Shown here: in pieces, positions 29,573 to 41,116 of the stretch
Numbering within the stretch: the first letter of the stretch is position 1
Layout: the number at the start of each line of letters is the position of its first letter
DNA from: Georgenia muralis
GTDB taxonomy: Bacteria; Actinomycetota; Actinomycetes; Actinomycetales; Actinomycetaceae
Reading direction: 5' to 3'
Assembly: GCF_003814705.1 (NCBI RefSeq)
Contig: NZ_RKRA01000001.1
Coordinates: 3,478,776-3,542,775, forward strand
Length of the DNA stretch: 64,000 nt
The notes under the pieces: generated by a model
What the model was told of the DNA's origin: nothing
The model's database searches: none
What the model saw: the letters and a program-made list of their open reading frames with translations, nothing else
Translations under genes and position numbers: made by a program

Positions 29573-32041
29573 ATGGCCCGGAAGACCCCGACGACCCCCT
29601 CAGAGCCCGTCGACGAGAAGATCGTCGACATCGACGTCTCCGCGGAGATGCAGGGCTCGTTCCTCGAGTACGCCTACTCGGTCATCTACTCCCGGGCGCT
29701 GCCCGACGCGCGCGACGGGCTCAAGCCCGTCCAGCGCCGGATCCTGTTCATGATGGACCAGATGGGGCTGCGGCCCGACCGCGGCCACGTGAAGTCCGCG
29801 CGCGTCGTCGGCGAGGTGATGGGCAAGCTCCACCCGCACGGCGACTCGGCCATCTACGACGCCATGGTGCGCATGGCCCAGCCGTTCGCGCTGCGGCTGC
29901 CCCTGGTGGACGGGCACGGCAACTTCGGCTCCCTCGACGACGGCCCCGCGGCCTCGCGCTACACCGAGGCCCGGCTCACCCCCGCCGCCCTGGCCATGAC
30001 GGCGGACCTGGGCGAGGACGTCGTGGACTTCGTCCCCAACTACGACAACCAGCTCACCCAGCCGTCGGTCCTGCCCTCGGCCATCCCCAACCTCCTCGTC
30101 AACGGCGCCACCGGCATCGCGGTGGGCATGGCCACCAACATGCCCCCGCACAACCTCGTCGAGGTGGTCGCCGCGGCGCGCCACCTCGTGGACCACCCCG
30201 ACGCCACGCTCGACGAGCTCGTCCGGCTCGTCCCCGGCCCGGACCTGCCCGAGGGCGGCAAGATCGTGGGTCTGGAGGGCGTGCGCGAGGCGTACGCCAC
30301 CGGCCGGGGCAGCTTCCGCACCCGCGCCACCGCCCGGGTGGAGAACCTGAGCCCGCGCCGCAAGGGCATCGTCGTCACCGAGCTGCCGTACATGGTCGGG
30401 CCCGAGCGCGTGATCGAGAAGATCAAGGACGCCGTCCAGGCGCGCAAGCTCCAGGGCATCACCAACGTGCAGAACCTCACCGACCGCCATCACGGGCTGC
30501 GGCTGGTCATCGAGGTCAAGAACGCCTTCAACCCCGAGGCCGTGCTCGAGCAGCTCTACCGGCACACGCCGATGGAGGAGTCCTTCGGGATCAACAACGT
30601 CGCGCTGGTCGACGGCCAGCCGCGCACCCTCGGGCTGCGCGAGCTCCTGGAGGTCTTCGTCGGGCACCGCCTCACGGTGGTCCGCCGCCGTACGCGGTAC
30701 CGCCTCGACCGGGCCACCGAGCGCGCGCACCTCGTCGAGGGCCTGCTCGTCGCCATCGCCGACATCGACGAGGTCATCGCGGTCATCCGCACCTCCGACG
30801 ACGCCGACGCCGCCCGCACCCGCCTCATGAGCGTGTTCGACCTGTCCGAGGCGCAGGCCGACTTCATCCTCGCCCTGCGGCTGCGCCGCCTGACGAAGTT
30901 CTCCCGGCTCGAGCTCGAGGCCGAGCGGGACGAGCTGGCCCGCACGATCGAGCTCCTCCAGGAGATCCTCGGCTCCGAGGCGCGCCTGCGCCAGGTCGTC
31001 TCCGACGAGCTCGCCGACGTCGCCCGCCGGTTCGGCACCCCACGGCGCACGGTGCTCCTCGAGCACGCCGGCGGCCCGGCCACCCAGGCGGCGCCGGGGC
31101 GGGCGGGCACCCGGACGGCCGCCCTGCCGCTGGAGGTCGCCGACGAGCCGTGCTGGGTGCTCCTGTCCGGCACGGGCCTGCTCGCCCGCACGACCGAGCC
31201 CGACGCACCCGTGCGCACCGGGGGACGGTCCGCGCACGACGCGGTCACCCACGCCGTGCCGGCGACGGCGCGCGGGCACGTCGCGGTGGCGACCTCGACG
31301 GGACGGGTGGTGCGGCTGGAGGTCCTCGACGCCCCCACGATCCCCCCGACCGGGTCGGCACCGGGGCTCTCCGGGGGCGCCCCCGTCCGCGAGCTCCTGG
31401 GCCTGGGACGCGACGAGGAGGTGGTCGGGCTCGTCCGCCTCGACGCCGGTGCCCCGCCGCTCGTCCTCGCCACCGCCCAGGGGGTCGTCAAGCGGGTCGT
31501 GCCCGACCACCCCGGCAACAAGGACGCCTGGGAGGTCGTCGGCCTGCGCGAGGGCGACCGGGTCGTCGGCGCCGGGCACGCCGCCGAGGGCGACAAGCTC
31601 GTCCTCATCACCTCCGACGCCCAGCTGCTGCGCTTCGACGCCGCGGCGGTGCGGCCGCAGGGGCGCGGCGGCCAGGGCATGGCCGGGATCAAGCTGGCCG
31701 CCGGGGCGACGGTCGTCCACCTCGGTGTCGTCGACGCCGACCACGTCTCCTCCAGCGTCGTCGTCACCGTGGCGGGCGCGTCCGGGGCCCTGCCGGGCAC
31801 CGTGGCCGGCAGCGCCAAGGTCACCCCGCTCGACCGCTACCCCGCCAAGGGCAGGGCCACCGGCGGCGTCCGCGCCCACCGCTTCGTCCGGGGCGAGGAC
31901 TGCCTCCAGCTCGCCTGGGTGGGACCGGAGCCCGCCCGCGCCGTGGGCTCCGGGGGCCAGGCCGTGCCCCTGCCCGACCCCGACGAGCGCCGCGACGGCT
32001 CCGGGCAGCCCCTGCCCGTCCCGGTCGCCGCGATCGGCTGA
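29573..32041 (+). CDS. parC: DNA topoisomerase IV subunit A (GyrA/ParC family)
   Basis: A 822-residue type IIA topoisomerase subunit. The breakage-reunion domain has [12 protein letters not shown]-like [38 protein letters not shown] and the catalytic tyrosine in [10 protein letters not shown]. The C-terminal half contains beta-pinwheel repeats. It works with the ParE-type subunit encoded on the other strand at 34.5-36.6 kb, which supports the ParC rather than GyrA assignment. I chose ATG 29573 because GACAAT at 29560-29565 is 7 bases upstream; ATG 29564 overlaps that hexamer. Confidence 0.93.
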   Translation: MARKTPTTPSEPVDEKIVDIDVSAEMQGSFLEYAYSVIYSRALPDARDGLKPVQRRILFMMDQMGLRPDRGHVKSARVVGEVMGKLHPHGDSAIYDAMVRMAQPFALRLPLVDGHGNFGSLDDGPAASRYTEARLTPAALAMTADLGEDVVDFVPNYDNQLTQPSVLPSAIPNLLVNGATGIAVGMATNMPPHNLVEVVAAARHLVDHPDATLDELVRLVPGPDLPEGGKIVGLEGVREAYATGRGSFRTRATARVENLSPRRKGIVVTELPYMVGPERVIEKIKDAVQARKLQGITNVQNLTDRHHGLRLVIEVKNAFNPEAVLEQLYRHTPMEESFGINNVALVDGQPRTLGLRELLEVFVGHRLTVVRRRTRYRLDRATERAHLVEGLLVAIADIDEVIAVIRTSDDADAARTRLMSVFDLSEAQADFILALRLRRLTKFSRLELEAERDELARTIELLQEILGSEARLRQVVSDELADVARRFGTPRRTVLLEHAGGPATQAAPGRAGTRTAALPLEVADEPCWVLLSGTGLLARTTEPDAPVRTGGRSAHDAVTHAVPATARGHVAVATSTGRVVRLEVLDAPTIPPTGSAPGLSGGAPVRELLGLGRDEEVVGLVRLDAGAPPLVLATAQGVVKRVVPDHPGNKDAWEVVGLREGDRVVGAGHAAEGDKLVLITSDAQLLRFDAAAVRPQGRGGQGMAGIKLAAGATVVHLGVVDADHVSSSVVVTVAGASGALPGTVAGSAKVTPLDRYPAKGRATGGVRAHRFVRGEDCLQLAWVGPEPARAVGSGGQAVPLPDPDERRDGSGQPLPVPVAAIG

Positions 32042-32046
32042 GCCGG

Positions 32047-32068
32047 GGCGCCGTCAGGCTGCGGCGCC
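32047..32068. terminator. hairpin between convergent parC and GNAT gene
   Basis: Stem GGCGCCG (32047-32053) with CGGCGCC (32062-32068) and an 8-base loop, six bases after the parC stop and a few bases beyond the end of the convergent acetyltransferase gene. Confidence 0.65.
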
Positions 32069-32075
32069 GCCCACA

Positions 32076-33248
32076 TCAGATCTCGACGGTGTACATCGCC
32101 GAGGTGCGGGTGACCTCGTAGCCGAGCTTGGCGTACAGGCGCACCGCGCCGGTGAGGTTGTCGGTGTCGACGTCGAGGCCCGCGTACTGCATGCCGGAGT
32201 CCCGGTAGGCCCGCATCGCCTCGGTCATGAGGGCGGTGGCGACATGGCGCCCGCGCCACTCCCGCAGGACGCCGATGATCTCGGTGTACCCCTCCGTCCA
32301 GCCCAGGGCGGGCCAGTCCTGCTCGTAGCGGCCGGACATGAGGTACCCGGCCACCTGGGCGCGGTCGCTCGACCGGTCCAGGGCCACGAAGCTCCAGCCC
32401 GGGGCGAAGTGGGTGCGGCCCTGGCGCCAGGACTCGGGGGTGTGGGGCTGAGATCCCCAGTGGTCTCCGAACGCCCGGTTGTGGGCGCGGCGCACGGCGT
32501 CGTCGAGATCCGGGCTCCACGGCACCACGGCGAGGTGGCGGTCCAGGGGCACCTCGGGGATGGGCAGCGAGAGGTCGCGCCGCATCTCGGTGTACCACCG
32601 CCGGGGCTCGAACCCCCGTGCCTCGATCAGCCGGGTGAGGGCGTCCATGCCCTCGTCGACGTGGACGACGATGCGCGCCGGCGCCTCCTTGCCGGTCTCG
32701 ACGAGCATCTGCCGGCCCCGGGCGACCTGCCAGTCCAGCACGGCCGAGCCAGCCCCCCGGTGGCGCCACAGCGGGTCGACCCCGCCGGAGCAGAACGCCC
32801 GCAGCAGCGACGTGTCACCGTGGCGCACCCGGACGAAGCCGAACGCGCGCAGCGACCCGGTGGCGTCCCAGCCACCCATCGCGCTCCAGGCGTGCCCGGA
32901 GTCGAAGTACTCGACGATCTCCTCGGCCGAGGTGCGGTAGGGCGGGTCGTCGGCGTCCTCGATGCGCCCCACGAGGTCGGTGAGGCCGCCGATGTCCACC
33001 GCGCCGAGCGGGCGCCACTCCAGGCCGGCGACCGCCGCCGGCGGCGGCACGACCGCGGGAGCCCCGGCGCGGACCGCGAGGGGCACCGTCGCGCTGCCGG
33101 GCGCCGCCACGCCGCCGGGAGCCGCCACGCCGCCGGTGGCCGCGGTGGTGCGGGGAGCCGCCGCGGTGCCGGGCACCACCGCGGCGCCGGGCACCGTCAC
33201 GCTCTGGGACGGCGCACGGCTGTCCGGACGGGGTCGGGGGGCGGGCAC
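32076..33248 (-). CDS. double-domain GNAT family N-acetyltransferase (copy 1)
   Basis: A 390-residue protein. About 75 residues of Ala/Pro/Val/Gly low complexity precede two GNAT folds: a degenerate first one (SGGVDPLWRHRGAGSAVLDWQ) and a complete second one (VLREWRGRHVATALMTEAM) ending in TSAMYTVEI. The substrate is unknown; two-GNAT proteins of this shape include mycothiol synthase relatives, but the normal mshD context is absent. It is a paralogue of the next gene (shared AF-DHWG and DWQ motifs). The GTG has TATCGT 7 bases upstream (33261-33256), with no Shine-Dalgarno sequence. Confidence 0.85.
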   Translation of the reverse strand: MPAPRPRPDSRAPSQSVTVPGAAVVPGTAAAPRTTAATGGVAAPGGVAAPGSATVPLAVRAGAPAVVPPPAAVAGLEWRPLGAVDIGGLTDLVGRIEDADDPPYRTSAEEIVEYFDSGHAWSAMGGWDATGSLRAFGFVRVRHGDTSLLRAFCSGGVDPLWRHRGAGSAVLDWQVARGRQMLVETGKEAPARIVVHVDEGMDALTRLIEARGFEPRRWYTEMRRDLSLPIPEVPLDRHLAVVPWSPDLDDAVRRAHNRAFGDHWGSQPHTPESWRQGRTHFAPGWSFVALDRSSDRAQVAGYLMSGRYEQDWPALGWTEGYTEIIGVLREWRGRHVATALMTEAMRAYRDSGMQYAGLDVDTDNLTGAVRLYAKLGYEVTRTSAMYTVEI

Positions 33249-33391
33249 GGCCCCGACGATACGTGGTGGCGCCCGGGACCGTCACCTCGGTGCCCGGGTG
33301 CCTGGTGCCCGGCCACCCGGTGTGCGAGCGGCGCCGACCACGGAGGCGCCGGGCGCCCGGGCGTCGGTAGGAGCCTCTGGGCCGGTGCGCC

Positions 33392-34444
33392 TCAGATCTC
33401 GATGGTGTAGAGGATCCGGGCGCCCTCGCGCCGGTACCCGAGCTCCTCGTAGAAGGCGCCCGCCCCGACGGGCTCGACCGTGTCGACGGTCAGGCCGGCG
33501 GTGGCGACGTCGTCCTCGGCGAGGGAGCGCAGCACCGCCGCGAGGAGGGCACGGGCGACGCCGCGGCCGCGGTGGTCGGTCCGGACACCGAGCAGCTCCG
33601 TCCAGCCCTCGGCCGCGCCCGTGCGTGGGTGGGGGCGCCGGCAGGTCATGGCGTAGCCGACGACGGCGCCGTCGGCGTCGAGGGCGACCTTGGACCAGGC
33701 CGGCTCCCGGGCCTCGAGCAGGCGGGTCCACGACCCGGCGGTCAGCGGCTCGGCGCCCCAGTGGTCGGCGAACGCGGCGTTGTGGACCTCACGGACGGCG
33801 TCGTCGAGGGCCGGGACGAGGTCACCGATCCGCAGGTCCGGCGGCGGTGGCGCCGCGGGCACCGGGTCGGCCACGGCGCGGCGCATCTCGTGGAAGGTGC
33901 GCTTGGCGCTGAACCCGGCCGCGACGTAGAGCCGGCGCCGGTCGGCGTGGTGCTCGTCGACGTACGCGGCGAGCCGCGCCGGGCCCTGCCCGCCACGGGC
34001 GGCGAGGAGCTGCCGCGCCCGCCCGTCCTGCCAGTCCAGCAGGGCGCGCCCGATGCCCCGACCTCGCCACTGGGGGGCGAGGGACGCCACGAGCACCGCC
34101 TGGTGCACCCGCCCGGCGCCGGGCGGGACGTCCACGACCGCGACCGCCTCGAGCTCGCCCGCGCGGGAGAACCCGCCGAGGGCGTCGCCCGTGCCCCGGC
34201 CGAGGGCGTCGCCCGTGCCCCGGCCGAGGGCGTCGACGACCGAGCCGGGGCCGAGGGCGTCGACGACCGAGCCGGGGCCGGTCCCGGAGACCGGGCGGTC
34301 GACCTCGGCGCAGCGTAGGGCCAGGTCGCGGACGGCGTCGAGGTCCGCCGCCGTGATCGTGCGCCAGCTCAGCCCCAGGTGGGCGGCCGGGAGCTCGGCC
34401 ACCTCCGGCGCGCCCAGGCGGTCGGCGAGCGGTCGGTCAGGCAT
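33392..34444 (-). CDS. double-domain GNAT family N-acetyltransferase (copy 2)
   Basis: A 350-residue paralogue of the neighbouring acetyltransferase. The first GNAT domain has LAPQWRGRGIGRALLDWQDG and the second VRTDHRGRGVARALLAAVL, with AFADHWGAEPLT between and the ending GARILYTIEI. An insertion inside domain 1 is encoded by two 24-bp and two 27-bp tandem repeats (34177-34278). The ATG at 34444 has TAGGAT 7 bases upstream, lying within the 20 bases that separate it from parE. The acetyl acceptor is unknown. Confidence 0.85.
   Translation of the reverse strand: MPDRPLADRLGAPEVAELPAAHLGLSWRTITAADLDAVRDLALRCAEVDRPVSGTGPGSVVDALGPGSVVDALGRGTGDALGRGTGDALGGFSRAGELEAVAVVDVPPGAGRVHQAVLVASLAPQWRGRGIGRALLDWQDGRARQLLAARGGQGPARLAAYVDEHHADRRRLYVAAGFSAKRTFHEMRRAVADPVPAAPPPPDLRIGDLVPALDDAVREVHNAAFADHWGAEPLTAGSWTRLLEAREPAWSKVALDADGAVVGYAMTCRRPHPRTGAAEGWTELLGVRTDHRGRGVARALLAAVLRSLAEDDVATAGLTVDTVEPVGAGAFYEELGYRREGARILYTIEI
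34177..34278. repeat. coding minisatellite: 2 x 24 bp plus 2 x 27 bp
   Basis: Perfect in-frame tandem repeats: 34177-34200 and 34201-34224 (24 bp), then 34225-34251 and 34252-34278 (27 bp). All units start CGAGGGCGTCG. They encode GRGTGDAL and GPGSVVDAL-type units in a surface loop of the acetyltransferase. In-frame copy-number change would be tolerated. Confidence 0.95.
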
Positions 34445-34464
34445 GACGACGATCCTAGGGGCGC

Positions 34465-36600
<2,136 letters not shown>

Positions 36601-36642
36601 CTGTCGATACTAGGTTTTCTCACGCCCCGGCCCGTGCACCGA

Positions 36643-36654
36643 CCCACCGGTGGG
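36643..36654. promoter_or_regulatory. 12-bp perfect palindrome upstream of parE
   Basis: CCCACCGGTGGG lies about 40-55 bases upstream of the parE start, just upstream of the expected -35 region, in the 242-bp gap between parE and the DUF7455 gene. It is a possible operator, but short GC palindromes are common in such DNA. Confidence 0.3.
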
Positions 36655-36842
36655 CACCGTGCCGTGCCGCAGCGGGCAGTCCGGGGCACGCCCCGCGGCC
36701 GCCGGTGGGTGCCCGGTGGGACCCGCACCCGGTGCCCGTCCGACCGCGCCGGGACCTTCGGCCCTGGCGCCGGCGCTACGCCGGCAGCGTAAAGGGGACC
36801 ACCCGCAGCATATTTCCAGGGTCGGGGTGGTTACATGCTGAC

Positions 36843-37055
36843 ATGAGCACCACGACGACAGAGCCCACGCTGACAGCCCAGGACCGTTGCGACGCCTGCG
36901 GTGCGCAGGCCTACGTCCGCGTCGAGCTCGACGCCGGCGAGCTCCTGTTCTGCGCCCACCACGCCCGCCGTCACTCCGAGGCCCTCTCGGGTGTGGCCAA
37001 GACCATCCACGACGAGACCGAGCGCCTGCACGCGGAACCCGGCGCCCAGCGCTGA
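36843..37055 (+). CDS. DUF7455 family small protein
   Basis: A 70-residue protein with a Cys/His metal-site-like arrangement: DRCDACGAQAYVRVEL, then ELLFCAHHARRHSEAL. Members of this actinobacterial family lie near the principal sigma factor gene, as here. Function unknown; the CxxC plus CAHH pattern suggests zinc binding. A TTACAT hexamer at 36831-36836 sits exactly 6 bases before the ATG, again suggesting a leaderless message. Confidence 0.87.
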   Translation: MSTTTTEPTLTAQDRCDACGAQAYVRVELDAGELLFCAHHARRHSEALSGVAKTIHDETERLHAEPGAQR

Positions 37056-37200
37056 GCGACGCCACGGCGGCCGCCATCCCCTCGGGGTGGCGGCCGCCGT
37101 CGTCTCCTCGGGCGGCCCGGTCCGGCTGCCGCGCGTGCCGCGGACGGACCCGACGTGCGCTCGGCGTGCCCGTCGGGTCCGCCGGTGGTTCCCTTCACCC

Positions 37201-38022
37201 ATGAGCTCCCTGGAGAAGCACGCGCGGCAGGCCCGCGGTCACGTCCACGAGTCCGCCGAGTCGGGCTGGCTCCTCACCCTCGGACGGGTGGGGTTCGCCG
37301 CCATCGGCGTGGTGTGGTTCCTCCTGGGGTGGGTCGCCCTGCAGCTCGCCACGGGTGACGCCGGTGGCCAGGAGGCCAACCAGTCCGGTGCGCTGGCCCA
37401 GCTCGCCGGCACCACGGTCGGACGGGTGCTGCTGGTCGTCATGGCGCTCGGCCTGGTCGCGTACGGCCTGTGGCAGCTGGCCGCCGCCGTGTGGGGGTAC
37501 CGGTACGAGGAGGGCACCGACCGCCTCAAGAAGCGGATCGGCTCGGCCGCCAAGGTCGTCGTCGCCGGGGTGCTCGTCGCGACCATCGCCGACCTGGTGC
37601 TCGACGGATCCCCGGACGACGGGACGGAGGAGTCACTCACCGCCTCGGCCCTGTCCAACCCGGGCGGGGTCGTGCTCGTCGTCGCGGTCGGCGCGGGCCT
37701 GCTCGGGCTCGGCGGCTACTGGGTGTACCGCGGCATCACCGCGAGCTTCCGCGAGAAGTTCGAGCCGGGGGTCGACGAGCGGCTCATCACCTTCGGCCGG
37801 GTGGGCCACGTGGGCCGCGGGGTCGCGGTCGGCGTCCTTGGCGTCATCGTCGCCCTGGCGGCCCTGCGCCGTGACCCCGAGCAGGCCGGCGGTATCGACG
37901 AGGCCCTCACCGCCATCTTCCGCCTGCCCTACGGCACGGTGCTCCTCGGCGCGGTGGCGCTCGGTCTCATGAGCTTCGGCGTCTACCAGGTGATGGGCGC
38001 CCGGCACGCGGTCGAGGGCTGA
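37201..38022 (+). CDS. DUF1206 family membrane protein
   Basis: A 273-residue integral membrane protein with about six hydrophobic helices arranged as three repeated pairs, each beginning with a GR-G-A or GRVG motif (TLGRVGFAAIGVVWFLLGW, and FGRVGHVGRGVAVGVLG). This triple-repeat pattern is DUF1206, function unknown. The N-terminus HARQARGHVHESAES is basic and cytoplasmic. No strong Shine-Dalgarno sequence is visible. It is convergent with the small ORF at 38.0-38.2 kb (18 bases apart). Confidence 0.88.
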   Translation: MSSLEKHARQARGHVHESAESGWLLTLGRVGFAAIGVVWFLLGWVALQLATGDAGGQEANQSGALAQLAGTTVGRVLLVVMALGLVAYGLWQLAAAVWGYRYEEGTDRLKKRIGSAAKVVVAGVLVATIADLVLDGSPDDGTEESLTASALSNPGGVVLVVAVGAGLLGLGGYWVYRGITASFREKFEPGVDERLITFGRVGHVGRGVAVGVLGVIVALAALRRDPEQAGGIDEALTAIFRLPYGTVLLGAVALGLMSFGVYQVMGARHAVEG

Positions 38023-38040
38023 GGCCGGCGGCCGGGAGGG

Positions 38041-38208
38041 TCAGCGGAGCTCGCCGGGGAGCGGCCGCGTCGGGCTGACGAACGACGTCCCGCCACGGGT
38101 CGTGAGCCGCCACGGCGCGGTCCGTGCGCGTCGGGTGCGGAGCATCTCCTGCATGGGCACGCCCAGGCTGCGGGCGGCGAAGGCGTCGATGAGGCTGGGG
38201 TCGGTCAC
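38041..38208 (-). CDS. small protein translationally coupled to the ArsR-type regulator
   Basis: A 55-residue ORF starting at a GTG that overlaps the regulator stop by 4 bases (GTGA). It begins VTDPSLIDAFAARSLGVPMQ and contains a basic stretch (EMLRTRRARTAPWRLTT), with the ending SPTRPLPGELR. No family is recognised and no membrane segment or signal is seen. The tight overlap and third-position GC support a real gene; a remnant of a larger gene usually found after such regulators is also possible. Confidence 0.55.
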   Translation of the reverse strand: MTDPSLIDAFAARSLGVPMQEMLRTRRARTAPWRLTTRGGTSFVSPTRPLPGELR

Positions 38209-38846
38209 GGCTGGCTCCTGTGCTCGGTGGTGGCGGCGCCGTGCGGCGCGGTGGGGGTGGCTGCGGGGATGCTGCGGGGGAAGGCCCTGAGCTGCAGCTC
38301 GACAGGGCTCGTGCCGGGCTCGGTGCCGTCGCGGCCCTCGACCCGGTCGTGCCAGGCCTCGATGACCGCCTGGAGGTCGGCGACGAGCTCGGCGAGCTCG
38401 TCGGCGGTGGCCACGAAGGTGGTGGCCATCTCGACCGCTGCCCCGGCCCACGGGCCGGGCACGAGGTCCTGGCGTCGCATCTGCTGGTAGCGCGCCGCGG
38501 ACTCGAACCGAAGCTTGAGCCACTCGTCGCCGAAGATGGCCAGGGCCGCACGGCCCGACGGCGTGCTGACGGCGTCGCGGGTGATGCGGGTCTCCCGCTC
38601 CGTGGCCCGCCAGAAGCGCTCACGGGCGGTACCGCGGTCGGGGACCTCCTCGATGAAGCCGTGCCGGGCGAGCTGGCGCAGGTGGTAGCTCGTCGCGCCG
38701 GAGGACTCCCCCAGGAGCTGGCCGAGCTGGCTCGCGGTCGCCGGGCCGGACATGAGGGCGTCCCACAGGCGTGTACGTAGCGGGTGGGCGAGTGCCTTGA
38801 GGGCGGCGACGTCGAGGACGTGCTCCTCGTGGCGGGTGCTGCTCAT
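38205..38846 (-). CDS. ArsR/HTH_20-type winged-helix transcriptional regulator
   Basis: A 213-residue regulator. The N-terminal winged helix-turn-helix has LKALAHPLRTRLWDALMSGP, ASQLGQLLGESSGATSYHLRQL and a wing FIEEVPDRGTARERFWRAT. The remaining residues form a helical effector domain typical of the larger ArsR-like repressors that control exporters. No metal-binding cysteine motif is present. The ATG has TAGTCT at 38858-38853, six bases upstream. Just upstream are repeated CTTTGCAAG elements, so autoregulation is likely. Confidence 0.9.
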   Translation of the reverse strand: MSSTRHEEHVLDVAALKALAHPLRTRLWDALMSGPATASQLGQLLGESSGATSYHLRQLARHGFIEEVPDRGTARERFWRATERETRITRDAVSTPSGRAALAIFGDEWLKLRFESAARYQQMRRQDLVPGPWAGAAVEMATTFVATADELAELVADLQAVIEAWHDRVEGRDGTEPGTSPVELQLRAFPRSIPAATPTAPHGAATTEHRSQP

Positions 38847-38852
38847 GAGTCG

Positions 38853-38896
38853 AGACTAGTTCTCCAAAGACACCTTTGCAAGCATTTCTTTGCAAG
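38853..38896 (-). promoter_or_regulatory. promoter and repeated operator of the ArsR-type gene
   Basis: -10 TAGTCT (38858-38853). Upstream lie two identical 9-mers CTTTGCAAG (38874-38882 and 38888-38896), 14 bases apart, and a 14-bp dyad CAAAGACACCTTTG (38865-38878). The block is unusually AT-rich for this genome and covers the -10/-35 region. Confidence 0.65.
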
Positions 38897-39007
38897 GTGG
38901 TATTCGCGCCCTCCGGCGGCACGGATTCGGGCCCTCCCGCGGCACGTCGTCATCACGCACGCCCTGGTCGCTCCGCGCCGGTCGCACGGCTCCGAGCTCA
39001 GGCCGCT

Positions 39008-39083
39008 CCGGACACAGCGACGCCCCTCCGCACGGGAGGCAGGGACCCGGGCTCGGCGCAGCCGCGCCGGACACAGCGACGCC
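39008..39083. repeat. 17-bp direct repeat downstream of sigA
   Basis: CCGGACACAGCGACGCC occurs at 39008-39024 and 39067-39083, 59 bases apart. The 285-bp gap (38847-39131) between the ArsR-type gene and sigA otherwise holds nothing recognisable on the left apart from the regulator promoter. Confidence 0.8.
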
Positions 39084-39131
39084 GCCGCGATGGCTGGCGG
39101 CGGCGTCGACGATCGGTGCGTGGTGAGTTCG

Positions 39132-40421
39132 TCAGTCCAGGTAGTCGCGCAGCACCTGGGACCGGCTCGGGTGGCGCAGCTTCGACATCGTCTTGGACTC
39201 GATCTGGCGGATCCGCTCACGCGTGACGCCGTAGACCTTGCCGATCTCGTCCAGCGTCTTCGGCTGGCCGTCGGTCAGGCCGAAGCGCATCGAGACGACG
39301 CCGGCCTCCCGCTCGGAGAGGGTGTCGAGCACCGCGTGGAGCTGCTCCTGCAGGAGGGTGAAGCTCACCGCGTCGGCGGGGACGACCGCCTCGGAGTCCT
39401 CGATGAGGTCACCGAACTCGCTGTCGCCGTCCTCACCGAGCGGGGTGTGCAGCGAGATCGGCTCGCGGCCGTACTTCTGGACCTCGACGACCTTCTCGGG
39501 CGTCATGTCCAGCTCCTTGGCCAGCTCCTCCGGGGTGGGCTCGCGGCCCAGGTCCTGGAGCATCTGCCGCTGGACGCGGGCGAGCTTGTTGATGACCTCG
39601 ACCATGTGCACGGGGATGCGGATGGTGCGGGCCTGGTCGGCCATGGCTCGGGTGATGGCCTGGCGGATCCACCACGTGGCGTACGTGGAGAACTTGTAGC
39701 CCTTGGTGTAGTCGAACTTCTCCACGGCGCGGATGAGGCCGAGGTTGCCCTCCTGGATGAGGTCCAGGAACAGCATGCCGCGACCGGTGTACCGCTTGGC
39801 CAGGGACACCACCAGGCGGAGGTTGGCCTCGAGGAGGTGGTTCTTGGCGAGGTGCCCGTCGTTGGCGATCCACTGCAGCTCGCGGCGCAGCTTCGGCGCG
39901 AGGGACTCCCCCTCGCTGGCGAGCTTCTCCTCGGCGAACAGGCCGGCCTCGATGCGCTTGGCGAGCTCGACCTCCTGCTCGGCGTTGAGGAGGGCGACCT
40001 TGCCGATCTGCTTGAGGTAGTCCTTGACCGGGTCCGCGGTCGCACCGGCGGTGACGACCTGCTGGACGGGCGCGTCGTCGTCGTCGTTGTCGGAGACGAC
40101 GAAGCCGGACTCGTCGGGCTCGTCGTCCTCGGTTGCCGCGGCAGGCTCCGCCGGGGCGTCGGGCACGGCCTTGAGGGCGGTCTTCTTCGCGGTGGACCGG
40201 CCGGCAGCCGGCTTGGTGCCGGGAGCGGCCTTGGCGCGGGCGGGCGTCTTGGCGCCGGCGGCCTTGCGCACCGGCGTCTTCTTGGCGGGCGCTTCCTCCG
40301 CGGGGGCCTGGGTGGGCACCTCGGCCTGCTCGACCGAACCCTCGGCAGGGACGTCCGCAGCAGGCTTGGCGGCCCGGTGGGAGCGGGTGGTCTTGGAGGC
40401 AGACGTGGACGACACAGACAC
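39132..40421 (-). CDS. sigA: principal RNA polymerase sigma factor (sigma-70, SigA/HrdB)
   Basis: A 429-residue primary sigma factor. A Lys/Ala/Pro-rich tail of about 125 residues precedes region 1.2 ([21 protein letters not shown]), region 2 ([37 protein letters not shown]), region 3 and region 4 ([33 protein letters not shown]), ending SQVLRDYLD. The start is a GTG with AAAGG about 8 bases upstream; a second GTG two codons on is possible. A consensus TATAAT lies upstream. Its likely promoter preference matches the TANNNT hexamers seen across the window. Confidence 0.97.
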   Translation of the reverse strand: MSVSSTSASKTTRSHRAAKPAADVPAEGSVEQAEVPTQAPAEEAPAKKTPVRKAAGAKTPARAKAAPGTKPAAGRSTAKKTALKAVPDAPAEPAAATEDDEPDESGFVVSDNDDDDAPVQQVVTAGATADPVKDYLKQIGKVALLNAEQEVELAKRIEAGLFAEEKLASEGESLAPKLRRELQWIANDGHLAKNHLLEANLRLVVSLAKRYTGRGMLFLDLIQEGNLGLIRAVEKFDYTKGYKFSTYATWWIRQAITRAMADQARTIRIPVHMVEVINKLARVQRQMLQDLGREPTPEELAKELDMTPEKVVEVQKYGREPISLHTPLGEDGDSEFGDLIEDSEAVVPADAVSFTLLQEQLHAVLDTLSEREAGVVSMRFGLTDGQPKTLDEIGKVYGVTRERIRQIESKTMSKLRHPSRSQVLRDYLD

Positions 40422-40477
40422 AGAGAACCTTTCGGCGGGGGTCGCGAGAGCCGACGATCGAGCGTGCCAGCCCTACA

Positions 40478-40483
40478 ATTATA
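40478..40483 (-). promoter_or_regulatory. sigA: consensus -10 TATAAT of sigA
   Basis: On the minus strand CTATAAT lies 57 bases before the sigA start, giving a leader of about 50 bases. It is the best -10 match I noticed in the window. No clear -35 is visible at the expected spacing. The rest of 40422-40670 contains only GC-rich dyads. Confidence 0.65.
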
Positions 40484-40670
40484 GCCTCAGCCGGGTCGGC
40501 GGGCCCGACAGTGGTGGGCGGGGCGCTGACGTGGGGCAGCGCCGCGGCAGCGCTGTGGTCTCAACGCCGCCGCGCCCCGAGGCATTCCACCGTCGGTGGT
40601 CAGCGCTGGGCGGTCCCGCCGATGCGGCCGCGACGGGCGCAGAGCCCACCCGGACGCGCCCCGACGGCGC

Positions 40671-41054
40671 TCAGGCGCCCTCGCCGGTCACGAGGGCGGC
40701 GTAGGTCTCCGCGTCGAGGAGGTCCTCCGGAACCGCGCCGACGCGCATGGTGTAGAGCCAGCCGTCGCCGAAGGGGTCGGTGTTGACCGTCTCCGGGGCG
40801 TCGACGGCGGCCTCGTTGTGGCCGAGGACCTCGCCGTCGGCCGGGGCCACGAGGTCCGAGACGGACTTGGTGGACTCGATCTCCCCGCAGCTCTCCCCCG
40901 CCGTGACCACGGTGCCCACCTCGGGCAGGTCCAGGTAGACCACGTCGCCGAGCGCCTGGGCGGCGTAGCTCGTGATGCCCACGCGGGCGACGTCGCCGTC
41001 GACGGTGATCCACTCGTGGTCAGGGGTGTACAGCCGGTCGCCGGGGTAGTCCAT
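40671..41054 (-). CDS. gcvH: glycine cleavage system H protein
   Basis: A 127-residue lipoyl carrier that shuttles the aminomethyl group of glycine between the P, T and L proteins. The lipoylated lysine is in IESTKSVSD, preceded by GDVVYLDLPEVG. Length matches the family. The ATG has GAAGGAG about 8 bases upstream. The gcvP and gcvT genes are not in this window, so it is a standalone copy here. Confidence 0.96.
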   Translation of the reverse strand: MDYPGDRLYTPDHEWITVDGDVARVGITSYAAQALGDVVYLDLPEVGTVVTAGESCGEIESTKSVSDLVAPADGEVLGHNEAAVDAPETVNTDPFGDGWLYTMRVGAVPEDLLDAETYAALVTGEGA

Positions 41055-41116
41055 GGCGTGCTCCTTCGGGGGGACGAGGCAGGCCGGCACGGGGGCGCCG
41101 GGGTCGTGGAGGCTCG

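Noticed and set aside
29600-31879. A 759-codon minus-strand open frame opposite parC
   Set aside because: Composition (Gly, Val, Asp, Arg, His) is that of an antisense reading of a GC-rich gene; parC on the other strand is certain.
32076-33248. Mycothiol synthase (mshD) for the double-GNAT protein
   Set aside because: Two GNAT domains fit, but a tandem paralogue, the low-complexity tail and the parE/parC setting do not match known mshD loci.
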